Part shown: positions 18,929-26,825 of the stretch, in pieces
How the letters are laid out: every line of letters starts with the position of its first letter
Position numbering within the stretch: position 1 is the first letter of the stretch
Assembly: GCF_947503855.1 (NCBI RefSeq)
Contig: NZ_CANNFF010000001.1
Coordinates: forward strand, 248,001 to 312,000
DNA: 64,000 nt
Source of the DNA: an uncultured Polaribacter sp.
Lineage (GTDB): Bacteria; Bacteroidota; Bacteroidia; Flavobacteriales; Flavobacteriaceae
Direction: 5' to 3'
Notes under the pieces: generated by a model
The model's input: the letters and a program-made list of their open reading frames with translations, nothing else
The model's database searches: none
What the model was told of the DNA's origin: nothing
Program-made: the position numbers and the translations under genes

Positions 18929-20464
18929 ATGAAAACATTTTTATTTCATCTATTTATAATTTCTTCTTTGTTTTCTTGCACTTCTGCATCACAAACTACA
19001 CAAGGGCAAGAAAAGAAGCCTAATATTATTTTTATTTTTTCTGATGACCAAAGATTCAATTCTTTGAGTATGACAGGAGACTCTGTAACCGAAACACCAA
19101 ACATAGATTTATTAGCTAAAGAAGGTGTGTTTTTTAACAACGCTTATATGACAAGCCCTATTTGTGGCCCTAGTAGAGCCAACATATTTACTGGTCAGTG
19201 GGAACGCAAAAATAAAATTGGTTTCACCTCTATTTCTAAGAATGTAATTTCTGAAAAAACTTATCAAAATAGCTGGTTAGCACAATTAAAACAAGCTGGA
19301 TATTCAACAGCTTTTATTGGGAAACACCATACCAAAATTGGAGATAAAAAAAATACGCCATTAAATAACAATACTGATTTTGCATATTATGGAAATGGTC
19401 ATTTAGGTTTTTATCCGGCAAAAAAACACCAACAGTTTGCAAATCTAAAAAACAAAACACAAGTAGAAGGATTGTTAGAGGCTACTAAAGCTTATTTAGC
19501 ACAAGGTGATGATTATAAATATTTTTATGAAAATGCAGATGTATCTATAAAAAATCAACTTAAAAAAAGAGACCCAAACAAACCTTTTTCTGCTTGGATT
19601 AACTTAAATCTTCCTCACGCATCAAGTATTGGTGGTATGGGTTCTAGAGAATCAGATCCAGAATACTACAAAACTGGATATGATGATGTTAAACATAAAA
19701 TTGAATTGCCACAAGGCTATCCTCAAAAAATCAGTTTGCCTGAAGATGTATATGCAACCAAAGATTTAATGAAATATTATATTACTTCTAAAAGAGGTAA
19801 ATTATTAAATAAAAAACTAAAAATGATTCGTGCTGTATATGCAATTGATGTAATGGTTGGGAATTTACGTGCATTTTTAAAAGAAATTGGCGAAGACAAA
19901 AACACAATTATTGTGTTTACTTCAGATAATGGCTTGTTTTTAGGAGAACATGGCTTAGGTGGCAAAACTATTTTATATGATGAATCTGTGCATGTTCCTA
20001 TGATTGTTTATTCTCCTTTTTTTAGGGATAAAACAAAAGGTAAAGTTGTAGATGAATTGGTTGTTGGTCAAGATATTCCTGCCACTATTTTAGAAATGTG
20101 TGGAGTTGCAGTTCCTAGCACATATCAAGGAGCAAGTATGCTTCCTTTAATTGAAAAGAACAATGCAAAATGGAGAGAAGAAATATTTTTAGAAAACTTA
20201 TTTACAGATCAAGGTTATCCAAGACAAGAAGGTGTTAGAAGCAAGCAGTATAAATACATTCGTTCCTTTAGTAAAAAAAACGATCGAAATAAATATGTCC
20301 CAAATCAATCTAAACAAACAAACGAAACACCTATTTACGAAGAGTTATTTGATATTATAAAAGACCCAAAAGAACAAAACAACTTAGTAGGAAATAAAGA
20401 CTATTTAGATGTTTTAAACGAATACAGAGAAAGGTGTAAAACCCTTGTCTCAGAACTAAATTAA
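18929..20464 (+). CDS. S1 sulfatase, lipoprotein
   Basis: A 511-residue sulfatase from the ATG at 18929; the longer frame from 18863 overlaps GH95 and has no signal peptide. The signal ends SSLFSCTS with lipobox Cys17. FSDDQRFN is the metal site and SPICGPSRANIFTG the modification motif with Cys79. The usual GKWH is GKHHTKIG here, keeping Lys but with His for Trp. LPHAS, TSDNGLFLGEHGL and the following VHVP motif place it near the choline/heparan-type sulfatases. It is followed 4 bases later by the histidine phosphatase gene, so both are probably on one transcript. Confidence 0.9.
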   Translation: MKTFLFHLFIISSLFSCTSASQTTQGQEKKPNIIFIFSDDQRFNSLSMTGDSVTETPNIDLLAKEGVFFNNAYMTSPICGPSRANIFTGQWERKNKIGFTSISKNVISEKTYQNSWLAQLKQAGYSTAFIGKHHTKIGDKKNTPLNNNTDFAYYGNGHLGFYPAKKHQQFANLKNKTQVEGLLEATKAYLAQGDDYKYFYENADVSIKNQLKKRDPNKPFSAWINLNLPHASSIGGMGSRESDPEYYKTGYDDVKHKIELPQGYPQKISLPEDVYATKDLMKYYITSKRGKLLNKKLKMIRAVYAIDVMVGNLRAFLKEIGEDKNTIIVFTSDNGLFLGEHGLGGKTILYDESVHVPMIVYSPFFRDKTKGKVVDELVVGQDIPATILEMCGVAVPSTYQGASMLPLIEKNNAKWREEIFLENLFTDQGYPRQEGVRSKQYKYIRSFSKKNDRNKYVPNQSKQTNETPIYEELFDIIKDPKEQNNLVGNKDYLDVLNEYRERCKTLVSELN

Positions 20465-20468
20465 TTTT

Positions 20469-21299
20469 ATGAAAAAACTATTGTTTTCATTATTAATTGG
20501 AATTGGAACATTCCTATTGATAAGTATGATTTCTAAAAATCATACTTACGACACTTCTGTAAATACCGAATTAATTGAAAGTAATAAGCAAAAGCTAAAA
20601 ATTTATTACATCAAACATGCAGAAGGTGGACACAATGTTAAAAAGGAATGGGGCATTTATCCTGAAAATGAATGGCCATCTTATGTAGGAAATCACTCTG
20701 CCTTTACTCCAAAAGGAATTATGCAACAATCAAGAGTCTCTAGAAAATTAAATAGATTCCGATTTGATTATGTAGCAGTAAGTCCTGCGTGGCGATGTAA
20801 AAACACAATATTACCCTATTTAAAAGATTCAGAAAAGAAGGCAGAAATTTGGCCTGAACTTGCAGAAATCTATGCTACACATCTTATTGTTTCTCCTGAT
20901 TTACCAAAACATATCTCAAATGAAAAAAATCTTGGAGCAGGAGATGCAATAACTCTACTTCCAGAAGAAGTACCTTATTTTACTTTACGTAAAGATGGTT
21001 TGAATGAATTTAAAAAAGCACGTTTTCCTAGAGATCATTCTGAAAGCCTAAAAGAAAATGCAGCATCTAAGGTAATCTTTGATAAGGTTTTAGAATTAAT
21101 TGATAATCGAAGTGAATCTTTTAAAACAATACTTTTATCAAGACATGGTAGCAATGGAAAAGGGATTTTAAGATTGCTTATCAAAGATCCTTTAAATGGT
21201 TTCCCTCAAATTACAAATACAGGTATTTGGATGGTGGAACAGCAAGATGATGGAACATTTAAATTAAAAATTTACAATGATGTGCCTTTATCAAATTAA
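20469..21299 (+). CDS. Divergent histidine phosphatase superfamily protein, secreted or membrane-anchored
   Basis: A 276-residue protein with one N-terminal hydrophobic segment (about 5-20). It has the order of the phosphoglycerate-mutase-like histidine phosphatase fold. The catalytic motif normally RHG or RHAE appears as IKHAEGGHN (about 48-56), with Lys in place of the conserved Arg. The second Arg region is SPAWRCKNT. The acid is probably in WPELAEIY. The second His is in LLSRHGSNG. Other steps of the pathway in this window do not need an extracytoplasmic phosphatase, so its substrate is unclear. It ends the first block of the run; a 234-base gap follows. Confidence 0.65.
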   Translation: MKKLLFSLLIGIGTFLLISMISKNHTYDTSVNTELIESNKQKLKIYYIKHAEGGHNVKKEWGIYPENEWPSYVGNHSAFTPKGIMQQSRVSRKLNRFRFDYVAVSPAWRCKNTILPYLKDSEKKAEIWPELAEIYATHLIVSPDLPKHISNEKNLGAGDAITLLPEEVPYFTLRKDGLNEFKKARFPRDHSESLKENAASKVIFDKVLELIDNRSESFKTILLSRHGSNGKGILRLLIKDPLNGFPQITNTGIWMVEQQDDGTFKLKIYNDVPLSN

Positions 21300-21533
21300 A
21301 AAAAAATGACTTACGATTTAACTTTGATAGTAATAAAAAGTGTACAAAAAATCAATTAAAATAAGTTAAGCATTTTATTTTAGACTTATGCAAGATAGTT
21401 TATGACAGTTTACAGCAATATTTTGGTAGGTTAGAGAAAGTAAATTTGAGATACAAGAATTATTTTTACATTGTCTTATAAATTGGAAATTCCTCTTTTA
21501 GGTTTATGAACCAATCCAATAACAATCTATAAA

Positions 21534-22994
21534 ATGAATAAATATTTAACAATTTTAATAGTAGTACAATCTTTTATTCAAGTTTCAAATGCTCAATTTT
21601 CAGAGCATAAAAGTGAAATAGCTAAAAAGACACAAGAACCTCATATAGCTGAATGGTTATCTGGATCTTGGGGAGTTACGTTTCCCATTTATGGAGGAGA
21701 AAGATTAGATTCTGAAGTTAAAGGAGGTTATAATTATAGAGCAGGTGCACAACAAATAATAGACTCACTCCCTACTACTGGACATATTATTACAAATCTT
21801 TCCAATTTTGCAAAATCATATTATTTTACATTAAGAGGTAATGAAAATGTTGATATCGCTACAGAAATAGACGAAAGTTTTGTTCCAAGCTTAGAGAATG
21901 AAGCTGTCATTTTTGATGTACTACAAATGTTTCGAAATGCTGGAAAAAAAAATATTTTATATATCTCTACCAATTATTTTGATAGATTAGATGATGAAAC
22001 ACATGCATTATGGGTAAACTATTACACTAACAAGTTTTCGGGAGATGAATACTTAGCATATAAAGATTTAGTGCAAGGATTTATACTAAGAATGAAAGAT
22101 TATGCTGATGCTTATTGGTTAGATACCACATCTGAACTATACAAAGATGGACATCTTGAAGACTTTGTTCAAATGATTAAAGATACACATCCTGGATGTG
22201 CTGTTTCAGTTACAGGAGTTGGTGCTGCATATTTCGAAAAAGATGGTGAATATATTTTAGTAGATTCTGATGGTTTAGATGACCAAGATGAGAGAGACTA
22301 CAAAATAATAAAATTTGAAGCAGTAAATACGTATCAAGATTTTACAAGAGGCCATGTTACACCTTTGGGACAAGGAGCTCCTCCAAACTCTTGGGCATAT
22401 GAAGAATTCACGATACCTGCAATGGTTGAAAATCCATGGTCTACATTTGAAGGGAATAAAGTATTAAAACATGCTTGGTTTCCAATGAGAGAAAAATGGC
22501 ATGTTTCTTCAGCAAACTTAGTATTTGGCACAGAAGATGCATATAGATTTGCAAAGAAGATTAAAGATGCAAAGGCTGGAGTTACATTTGCAACAACCAT
22601 TAATGATAATAAGAGTGGTAAAGGCTTTATGATGCCTGATGAAATGATTATAATGAAAGAAATTAACGATAGATTTCTTTCTAATCCAATTCCAAATTAT
22701 GAACCTTATGTGAGACCTGAAGGCGCATATTTAGTAGGAGAAACACTAAGTACTAATTCTTTTGATTTGGAGACTAATAAGCTTGTTTTATTTCCAAATA
22801 TTGTAAAGCAAAATTTTAAATTATCAAAAGAAATTTCGTCTGCAATTATTTATAACCTTAAAGGACAAATAGTTTTAGAATTTAAAAGCAATCATATTTC
22901 TTATGATGTTTCCATATTAAATGATGGAGTTTATTTTTTAAAAACATCAACAAAAAATGGCGAATATCAATCGTTTAAATTTATTAAACAATAA
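21534..22994 (+). CDS. Candidate endo-fucanase (GH168/GH107-like barrel) with T9SS sorting domain
   Basis: A 486-residue secreted protein: signal peptide ending VSNA, an alpha/beta-barrel-like domain (about 40-400) and a T9SS type A sorting domain (about 415-486, from LVLFPN to FKFIKQ). It is paralogous to the products at 32902 and to the N-terminal third of the product at 34644. Conserved acidic positions are Asp197 in AYWLDTT and Glu262 in IKFEAVN, with His274 in RGHVTPLGQGAPPNSWAYEE. The GH168 endo-1,3-fucanase of Wenyingzhuangia uses an Asp/Glu pair with similar spacing, and GH107 uses Asp/His, so I infer an endo-fucanase. The family assignment needs a profile search. Confidence 0.55.
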   Translation: MNKYLTILIVVQSFIQVSNAQFSEHKSEIAKKTQEPHIAEWLSGSWGVTFPIYGGERLDSEVKGGYNYRAGAQQIIDSLPTTGHIITNLSNFAKSYYFTLRGNENVDIATEIDESFVPSLENEAVIFDVLQMFRNAGKKNILYISTNYFDRLDDETHALWVNYYTNKFSGDEYLAYKDLVQGFILRMKDYADAYWLDTTSELYKDGHLEDFVQMIKDTHPGCAVSVTGVGAAYFEKDGEYILVDSDGLDDQDERDYKIIKFEAVNTYQDFTRGHVTPLGQGAPPNSWAYEEFTIPAMVENPWSTFEGNKVLKHAWFPMREKWHVSSANLVFGTEDAYRFAKKIKDAKAGVTFATTINDNKSGKGFMMPDEMIIMKEINDRFLSNPIPNYEPYVRPEGAYLVGETLSTNSFDLETNKLVLFPNIVKQNFKLSKEISSAIIYNLKGQIVLEFKSNHISYDVSILNDGVYFLKTSTKNGEYQSFKFIKQ

Positions 22995-23043
22995 TAGCAT
23001 CATTACAAAATATTTTAAATACCGTAAATAACATAATAAATTC

Positions 23044-24621
23044 ATGAAAAGAATAATTCTAACCTTAATTATCTGTATTCTTACTGCGAGTAGTTTTGCA
23101 CAAGAAAGACCAAATATTATCTTCCTTTTATCTGATGATCAAACAAGTATTGCAACTGGTTGTTATGGTAATGACCAAGTAGTAACACCTAATATGGATA
23201 CACTTGCTGAAGAAGGTGTTTTGTTCAAAAATCACTATAATACTACTGCTATTTGTATGGCAAGTAGAGCCATTCTTTTAACTGGAATGTATGAATACAA
23301 AGCAGGATGTAATTTTGAGCATGGCCCATTAAGAAAAGAGAAATTTGCTAAATCTTATCCTGTTCTTTTAAGAGAGCAAGGATATTATACAGGTTTTGCA
23401 GGTAAATTTGGAATGGCTGTTTCTGACGGAAATAGTACAAGTCATAATAAATGGGAAACACTTCCAATAGATGATTTTGACAATTGGGCAGGAGGTTTAG
23501 GACAAACAAGTTACCAAACAGCAAAAAACAAGTATATGTCTAAATATGCTGAAAAATACCCTCATAGTACAAGGGCATATGCAGCTTGGGCAGAAGATTT
23601 TATTAAAGAAGCTAAACAAACAGGTAAACCCTTCTCCATGTCTATTAGTTTTAAAGCACCCCATATGCCTTTTTCTCCAGACAAATATTTTGATTATGTC
23701 TACAAAGGAAAAAAGTATAAAAAACCAGAGAATTATGGTGCAGAAAATGCAAAACATCTTGCTCCACAAGCAAAAACAGGAAGACAATATAAAAGTTATG
23801 ATTTTTGGCGAGATTCTGAAGAAAGCTACCAAGAAACAATTAAAAATTACAATCAATTAATCCATGGAGTAGATTATGCTTTAGGAATGATTAGAAAAAC
23901 TCTAGAAGAACAAGGAGTTGCAGACAATACCATCATCATATTTACAAGTGATAATGGTTATAGTTGTGGTGCTCATAATTTTGGTGGTAAAGTATTACCT
24001 TATGAAGAAGCTTCCAAATCTCCATTAATTATTTACGATCCTAGAACACCAATTAAAGAAAGAGGAATACAACGTGATGCAATAACTGCAAATATTGATA
24101 TGGCTCCAACTATTTTAAACTATGCTGGCATAAAACCTCCTGCAAATATGGATGGAGAAGATTTACGTTTATTGATAAAGAAGCCAAAGAAATTTAAACG
24201 AGAAACAATTGCGCTTACAAATATGTGGGGGAATGATGAAATACAAGCTATGTCTGTGGTTTCTAAAGATTGGAAATATATTTTCTGGCAATATGAAGAT
24301 GATATTATGAATCCTACAGAAGAGCTTTATCATATTGGAAAAGATCGTTTAGAAATGACAAACAAGATTACTGATCCTTCCGCTAAAAAGCAACTTAAAA
24401 AAATGCGCTCATTATATGATGCTCATCTAGATAAATTAAAGAAGGAAGCAATAGAATATAATTCTTATCAAAAATATGCTGTTTTATTTGATAGAACATC
24501 AACTGCCGAAGACAAAAAACCATATTTGATAGGAAGCTATGTTGAATCAAAAAAGAAAGGAAAGTCTAGTAAAAAAAATAAGAAAAAGAGAAACAATAAG
24601 AAAAAGAACAAAAAACACTAA
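23044..24621 (+). CDS. S1 sulfatase with GKFG variant and basic tail
   Basis: A 525-residue secreted sulfatase: signal peptide ending ASSFAQ (20), LSDDQTS metal site, TAICMASRAILLTG modification motif with Cys71, and TSDNGYSCGAHNFGGK. The segment that is GKWH in most sulfatases here reads AGKFGMAV, so the active-site Lys is kept but the partner His is missing at that place; a His elsewhere may substitute or this is a subfamily trait. The last 25 residues are a Lys/Asn/Ser-rich basic tail. It lies 49 bases after the candidate endo-fucanase gene and is probably co-transcribed. Confidence 0.88.
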   Translation: MKRIILTLIICILTASSFAQERPNIIFLLSDDQTSIATGCYGNDQVVTPNMDTLAEEGVLFKNHYNTTAICMASRAILLTGMYEYKAGCNFEHGPLRKEKFAKSYPVLLREQGYYTGFAGKFGMAVSDGNSTSHNKWETLPIDDFDNWAGGLGQTSYQTAKNKYMSKYAEKYPHSTRAYAAWAEDFIKEAKQTGKPFSMSISFKAPHMPFSPDKYFDYVYKGKKYKKPENYGAENAKHLAPQAKTGRQYKSYDFWRDSEESYQETIKNYNQLIHGVDYALGMIRKTLEEQGVADNTIIIFTSDNGYSCGAHNFGGKVLPYEEASKSPLIIYDPRTPIKERGIQRDAITANIDMAPTILNYAGIKPPANMDGEDLRLLIKKPKKFKRETIALTNMWGNDEIQAMSVVSKDWKYIFWQYEDDIMNPTEELYHIGKDRLEMTNKITDPSAKKQLKKMRSLYDAHLDKLKKEAIEYNSYQKYAVLFDRTSTAEDKKPYLIGSYVESKKKGKSSKKNKKKRNNKKKNKKH

Positions 24622-24635
24622 TCTGTTTTACTAAA

Positions 24636-24656
24636 AATAAGTTCTTATTCCTTTTT
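24636..24656 (+). terminator. Weak hairpin with T-run after sulfatase gene
   Basis: The arms AATAAG and CTTATT around TT are followed by CCTTTTT. The stem is short, so this may only attenuate transcription between the sulfatases at 23044 and 24695. Confidence 0.35.
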
Positions 24657-24694
24657 AAAGCTTAAAATATATTTACTAAAATTATCTAAACACA

Positions 24695-26560
24695 ATGTAC
24701 AAAATAATTCTTTTTTCATTTCTATTTTATCTGAATGCGAATGTTGCATATAGTTATCAATCACCCGCAGAAAAAGGTAATGACAGACCAAAAAAACCAA
24801 ATGTATTATTAATCGTTACAGATGATTTAGGCTGGCAAGATGTAAAATGTTACGACATAGATCAACCTTCTCCTTACGAAACTCCAAACATTGATAAATT
24901 GGCTAAAGATGGTGTTCTTTTTTGGCAAGCATATTCTCCAGCACCAACTTGTTCTCCTTCTAGAGGAGCTATATTATCTGGTAAACACCCAGTTCGTATA
25001 GAAAGAACAAACGTTAGAGGTGGGCATCCACCATTGCCTTTTAATCATGGTTCTACATTGATAAGTCCATGGATGAGAGGCGCTTTAGACATTTCTGAAA
25101 TTACGATCGCTGAATCTCTTAAATTAAATGGCTACAAAACAGGACATAGTGGTAAATGGCATGTAGGTATTGCTGTAACAGATGATCCTCGTCCTAAAGC
25201 ACAAGGTTTTGACTTTTCTAAACATGGCTTTGGATCTCATAAAAGAATGAAGGATCGTACAAAAGGATTTTCTACTTCAGATAAATCTGACCCATTTTAC
25301 TTAGATGAAGAAGGGTTTCCGTTTGATGATATTACTCAAGATGGTATTGATTTTATGGATAGTAATAAAAAAGATCCATTTTTTCTATTCTATGCTTCTA
25401 GATTAGTACACACACCTATCCATACAAGAAGTGAAGCTTTATTGCGTAAATATTATGAAAAATTAGGAATTGCATATCCTAGAAAAAGTGATGTTTGGGA
25501 CGAAGAAGGTCAAAGAAATGCTTATTATGCTGCCATGATAGAAACAATAGATCATTATACAGGTTTATTGATAAAATATCTTGAACAAACAGAAGACCCT
25601 AGATGGCCAGGACATATGTTAATTGAAAATACATATATTATTTTTACTTCTGATAATGGTGGTATGGAAAGACATACAAAAGAAATCATTACAGATAATT
25701 ACCCGTTAGATAAAGGAAAGATAAATGCAAAAGAAGGTGGGGTAAGAGTACCTCTTATTATAACAGGACCAAACATTTCTTCAAACATACAATCTGATGT
25801 GGTGGTAAATGGTATTGATTTTTACCCAACAATACTTAGTTGGACGGGAGCAAAAAAACAAAAAAAACAAATTTTAGACGGCTCAGACTTATCAGTATTA
25901 TTAGATAAAGACCCAACTGATAAAAAATTAGTTATAGACCCTGAAACTGGAAAGCCAAGAAACACTATGATGTGGCATTATCCAAACAGTTCTATGCAGT
26001 CTACTTTACGAATTGATGGTTATAAATTGGTACGTAATTATACGGATACTAAAGAAAAAACATCTTTAGCATTGTATCAACTTTATGACAAAGATTCAAA
26101 ACGAGTAGATATAGAGGAATCTAAAAACCTTGCATCTAAAATGCCTAAAAAAGCAAAAGAAATGGATCGCCTTTTAGAAAAAAGATTAGAAAAGTTAAAT
26201 GCAAGATATCCATTTTTAAATCCTACGAGTAGAGCTGACCTGCCTAACAAAACACAGGTTCCTACTGTTGTTGATCATGGTGTAGATGGGAAAAAAGTTT
26301 GGCTAAAATATAAAAACAACGGAGCTAAAGTTGTAAAAGCTGAGTTGATTTATACCAAGAATGGTGGTATTCCTGGTGAAATTTGGTTTCCAATTACAAT
26401 GAAACTTACAAAAGATGAGGTATGCGTAACATTACCTAAAGGCACTACACATTATGTTTTTAATTTAGTCGATGAAAACAATTATCTTGTCGGCTATCCA
26501 GATGCTGGTTACCAAAAAACTACAAAAATATTTGCAACAAAAGCAATTGCTGTGAAATAA
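24695..26560 (+). CDS. S1 sulfatase with C-terminal beta domain
   Basis: A 621-residue secreted sulfatase. The signal peptide ends VAYS (20), TDDLGWQD is the metal site, PTCSPSRGAILSG gives formylglycine Cys86, and SGKWHVG and TSDNGG are present. The C-terminal beta domain (about 530-610) ends LVDENNYLVGYPD. It is the closest paralog of the minus-strand sulfatase at 29702: they share NGIDFYPTILS-type segments, KINAKEGGxRVPL, WPGHxLxENTYIIFTSDNGGM and the KAxLIYTxNGG segment. The two differ in anchoring, since the other is a lipoprotein. A strong terminator follows. Confidence 0.92.
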   Translation: MYKIILFSFLFYLNANVAYSYQSPAEKGNDRPKKPNVLLIVTDDLGWQDVKCYDIDQPSPYETPNIDKLAKDGVLFWQAYSPAPTCSPSRGAILSGKHPVRIERTNVRGGHPPLPFNHGSTLISPWMRGALDISEITIAESLKLNGYKTGHSGKWHVGIAVTDDPRPKAQGFDFSKHGFGSHKRMKDRTKGFSTSDKSDPFYLDEEGFPFDDITQDGIDFMDSNKKDPFFLFYASRLVHTPIHTRSEALLRKYYEKLGIAYPRKSDVWDEEGQRNAYYAAMIETIDHYTGLLIKYLEQTEDPRWPGHMLIENTYIIFTSDNGGMERHTKEIITDNYPLDKGKINAKEGGVRVPLIITGPNISSNIQSDVVVNGIDFYPTILSWTGAKKQKKQILDGSDLSVLLDKDPTDKKLVIDPETGKPRNTMMWHYPNSSMQSTLRIDGYKLVRNYTDTKEKTSLALYQLYDKDSKRVDIEESKNLASKMPKKAKEMDRLLEKRLEKLNARYPFLNPTSRADLPNKTQVPTVVDHGVDGKKVWLKYKNNGAKVVKAELIYTKNGGIPGEIWFPITMKLTKDEVCVTLPKGTTHYVFNLVDENNYLVGYPDAGYQKTTKIFATKAIAVK

Positions 26561-26580
26561 TTAAGATTAGTTAACATTGA

Positions 26581-26620
26581 AAAGCACCTTAGAGTTCAAC
26601 TTTAGGGTGCTTTCTTTTTT
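26581..26620 (+). terminator. Rho-independent terminator
   Basis: A long hairpin with arms beginning AAAGCACC and ending GGTGCTTT, continuing inward almost to the loop at TTC, is followed by CTTTTTT. It ends the transcript of the sulfatase at 24695. Confidence 0.85.
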
Positions 26621-26794
26621 GATCTTAAAGTTTACGTTTTACTAGCATTATCTTTTCAGATATTAAAACTCAAAAGGTTCTTATTTATTAACTCCTATGT
26701 TTTATTCTCCATAAAATAAGTTGAATAATGTATAATTACAAGAAAAGAGTAATTGGTTGATTGTTTACAGCATAAAAAAAAACGTAGAGTTACT

Positions 26795-26802
26795 TATTTT
26801 TG
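26795..26802 (+). promoter_or_regulatory. Bacteroidota -7 promoter box
   Basis: TATTTTTG matches the TAnnTTTG consensus and lies 24 bases before the sulfatase start at 26826, directly after a terminator, which makes a promoter here likely. I see no clear -33 TTTG at the usual spacing. Confidence 0.5.
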
Positions 26803-26825
26803 TATAAATTATAACAACACATATA

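Noticed and set aside
21534..22994. Firm assignment of the candidate endo-fucanases to GH168 or GH107
   Set aside because: Spacing and motifs only partly match each family from memory; without a profile search the family stays open.
23497..23860. Overlapping ORFs of 119 and 104 codons on both strands inside the 23044 sulfatase
   Set aside because: Both lie in other frames of a clear sulfatase gene; their composition is that of shadow ORFs.
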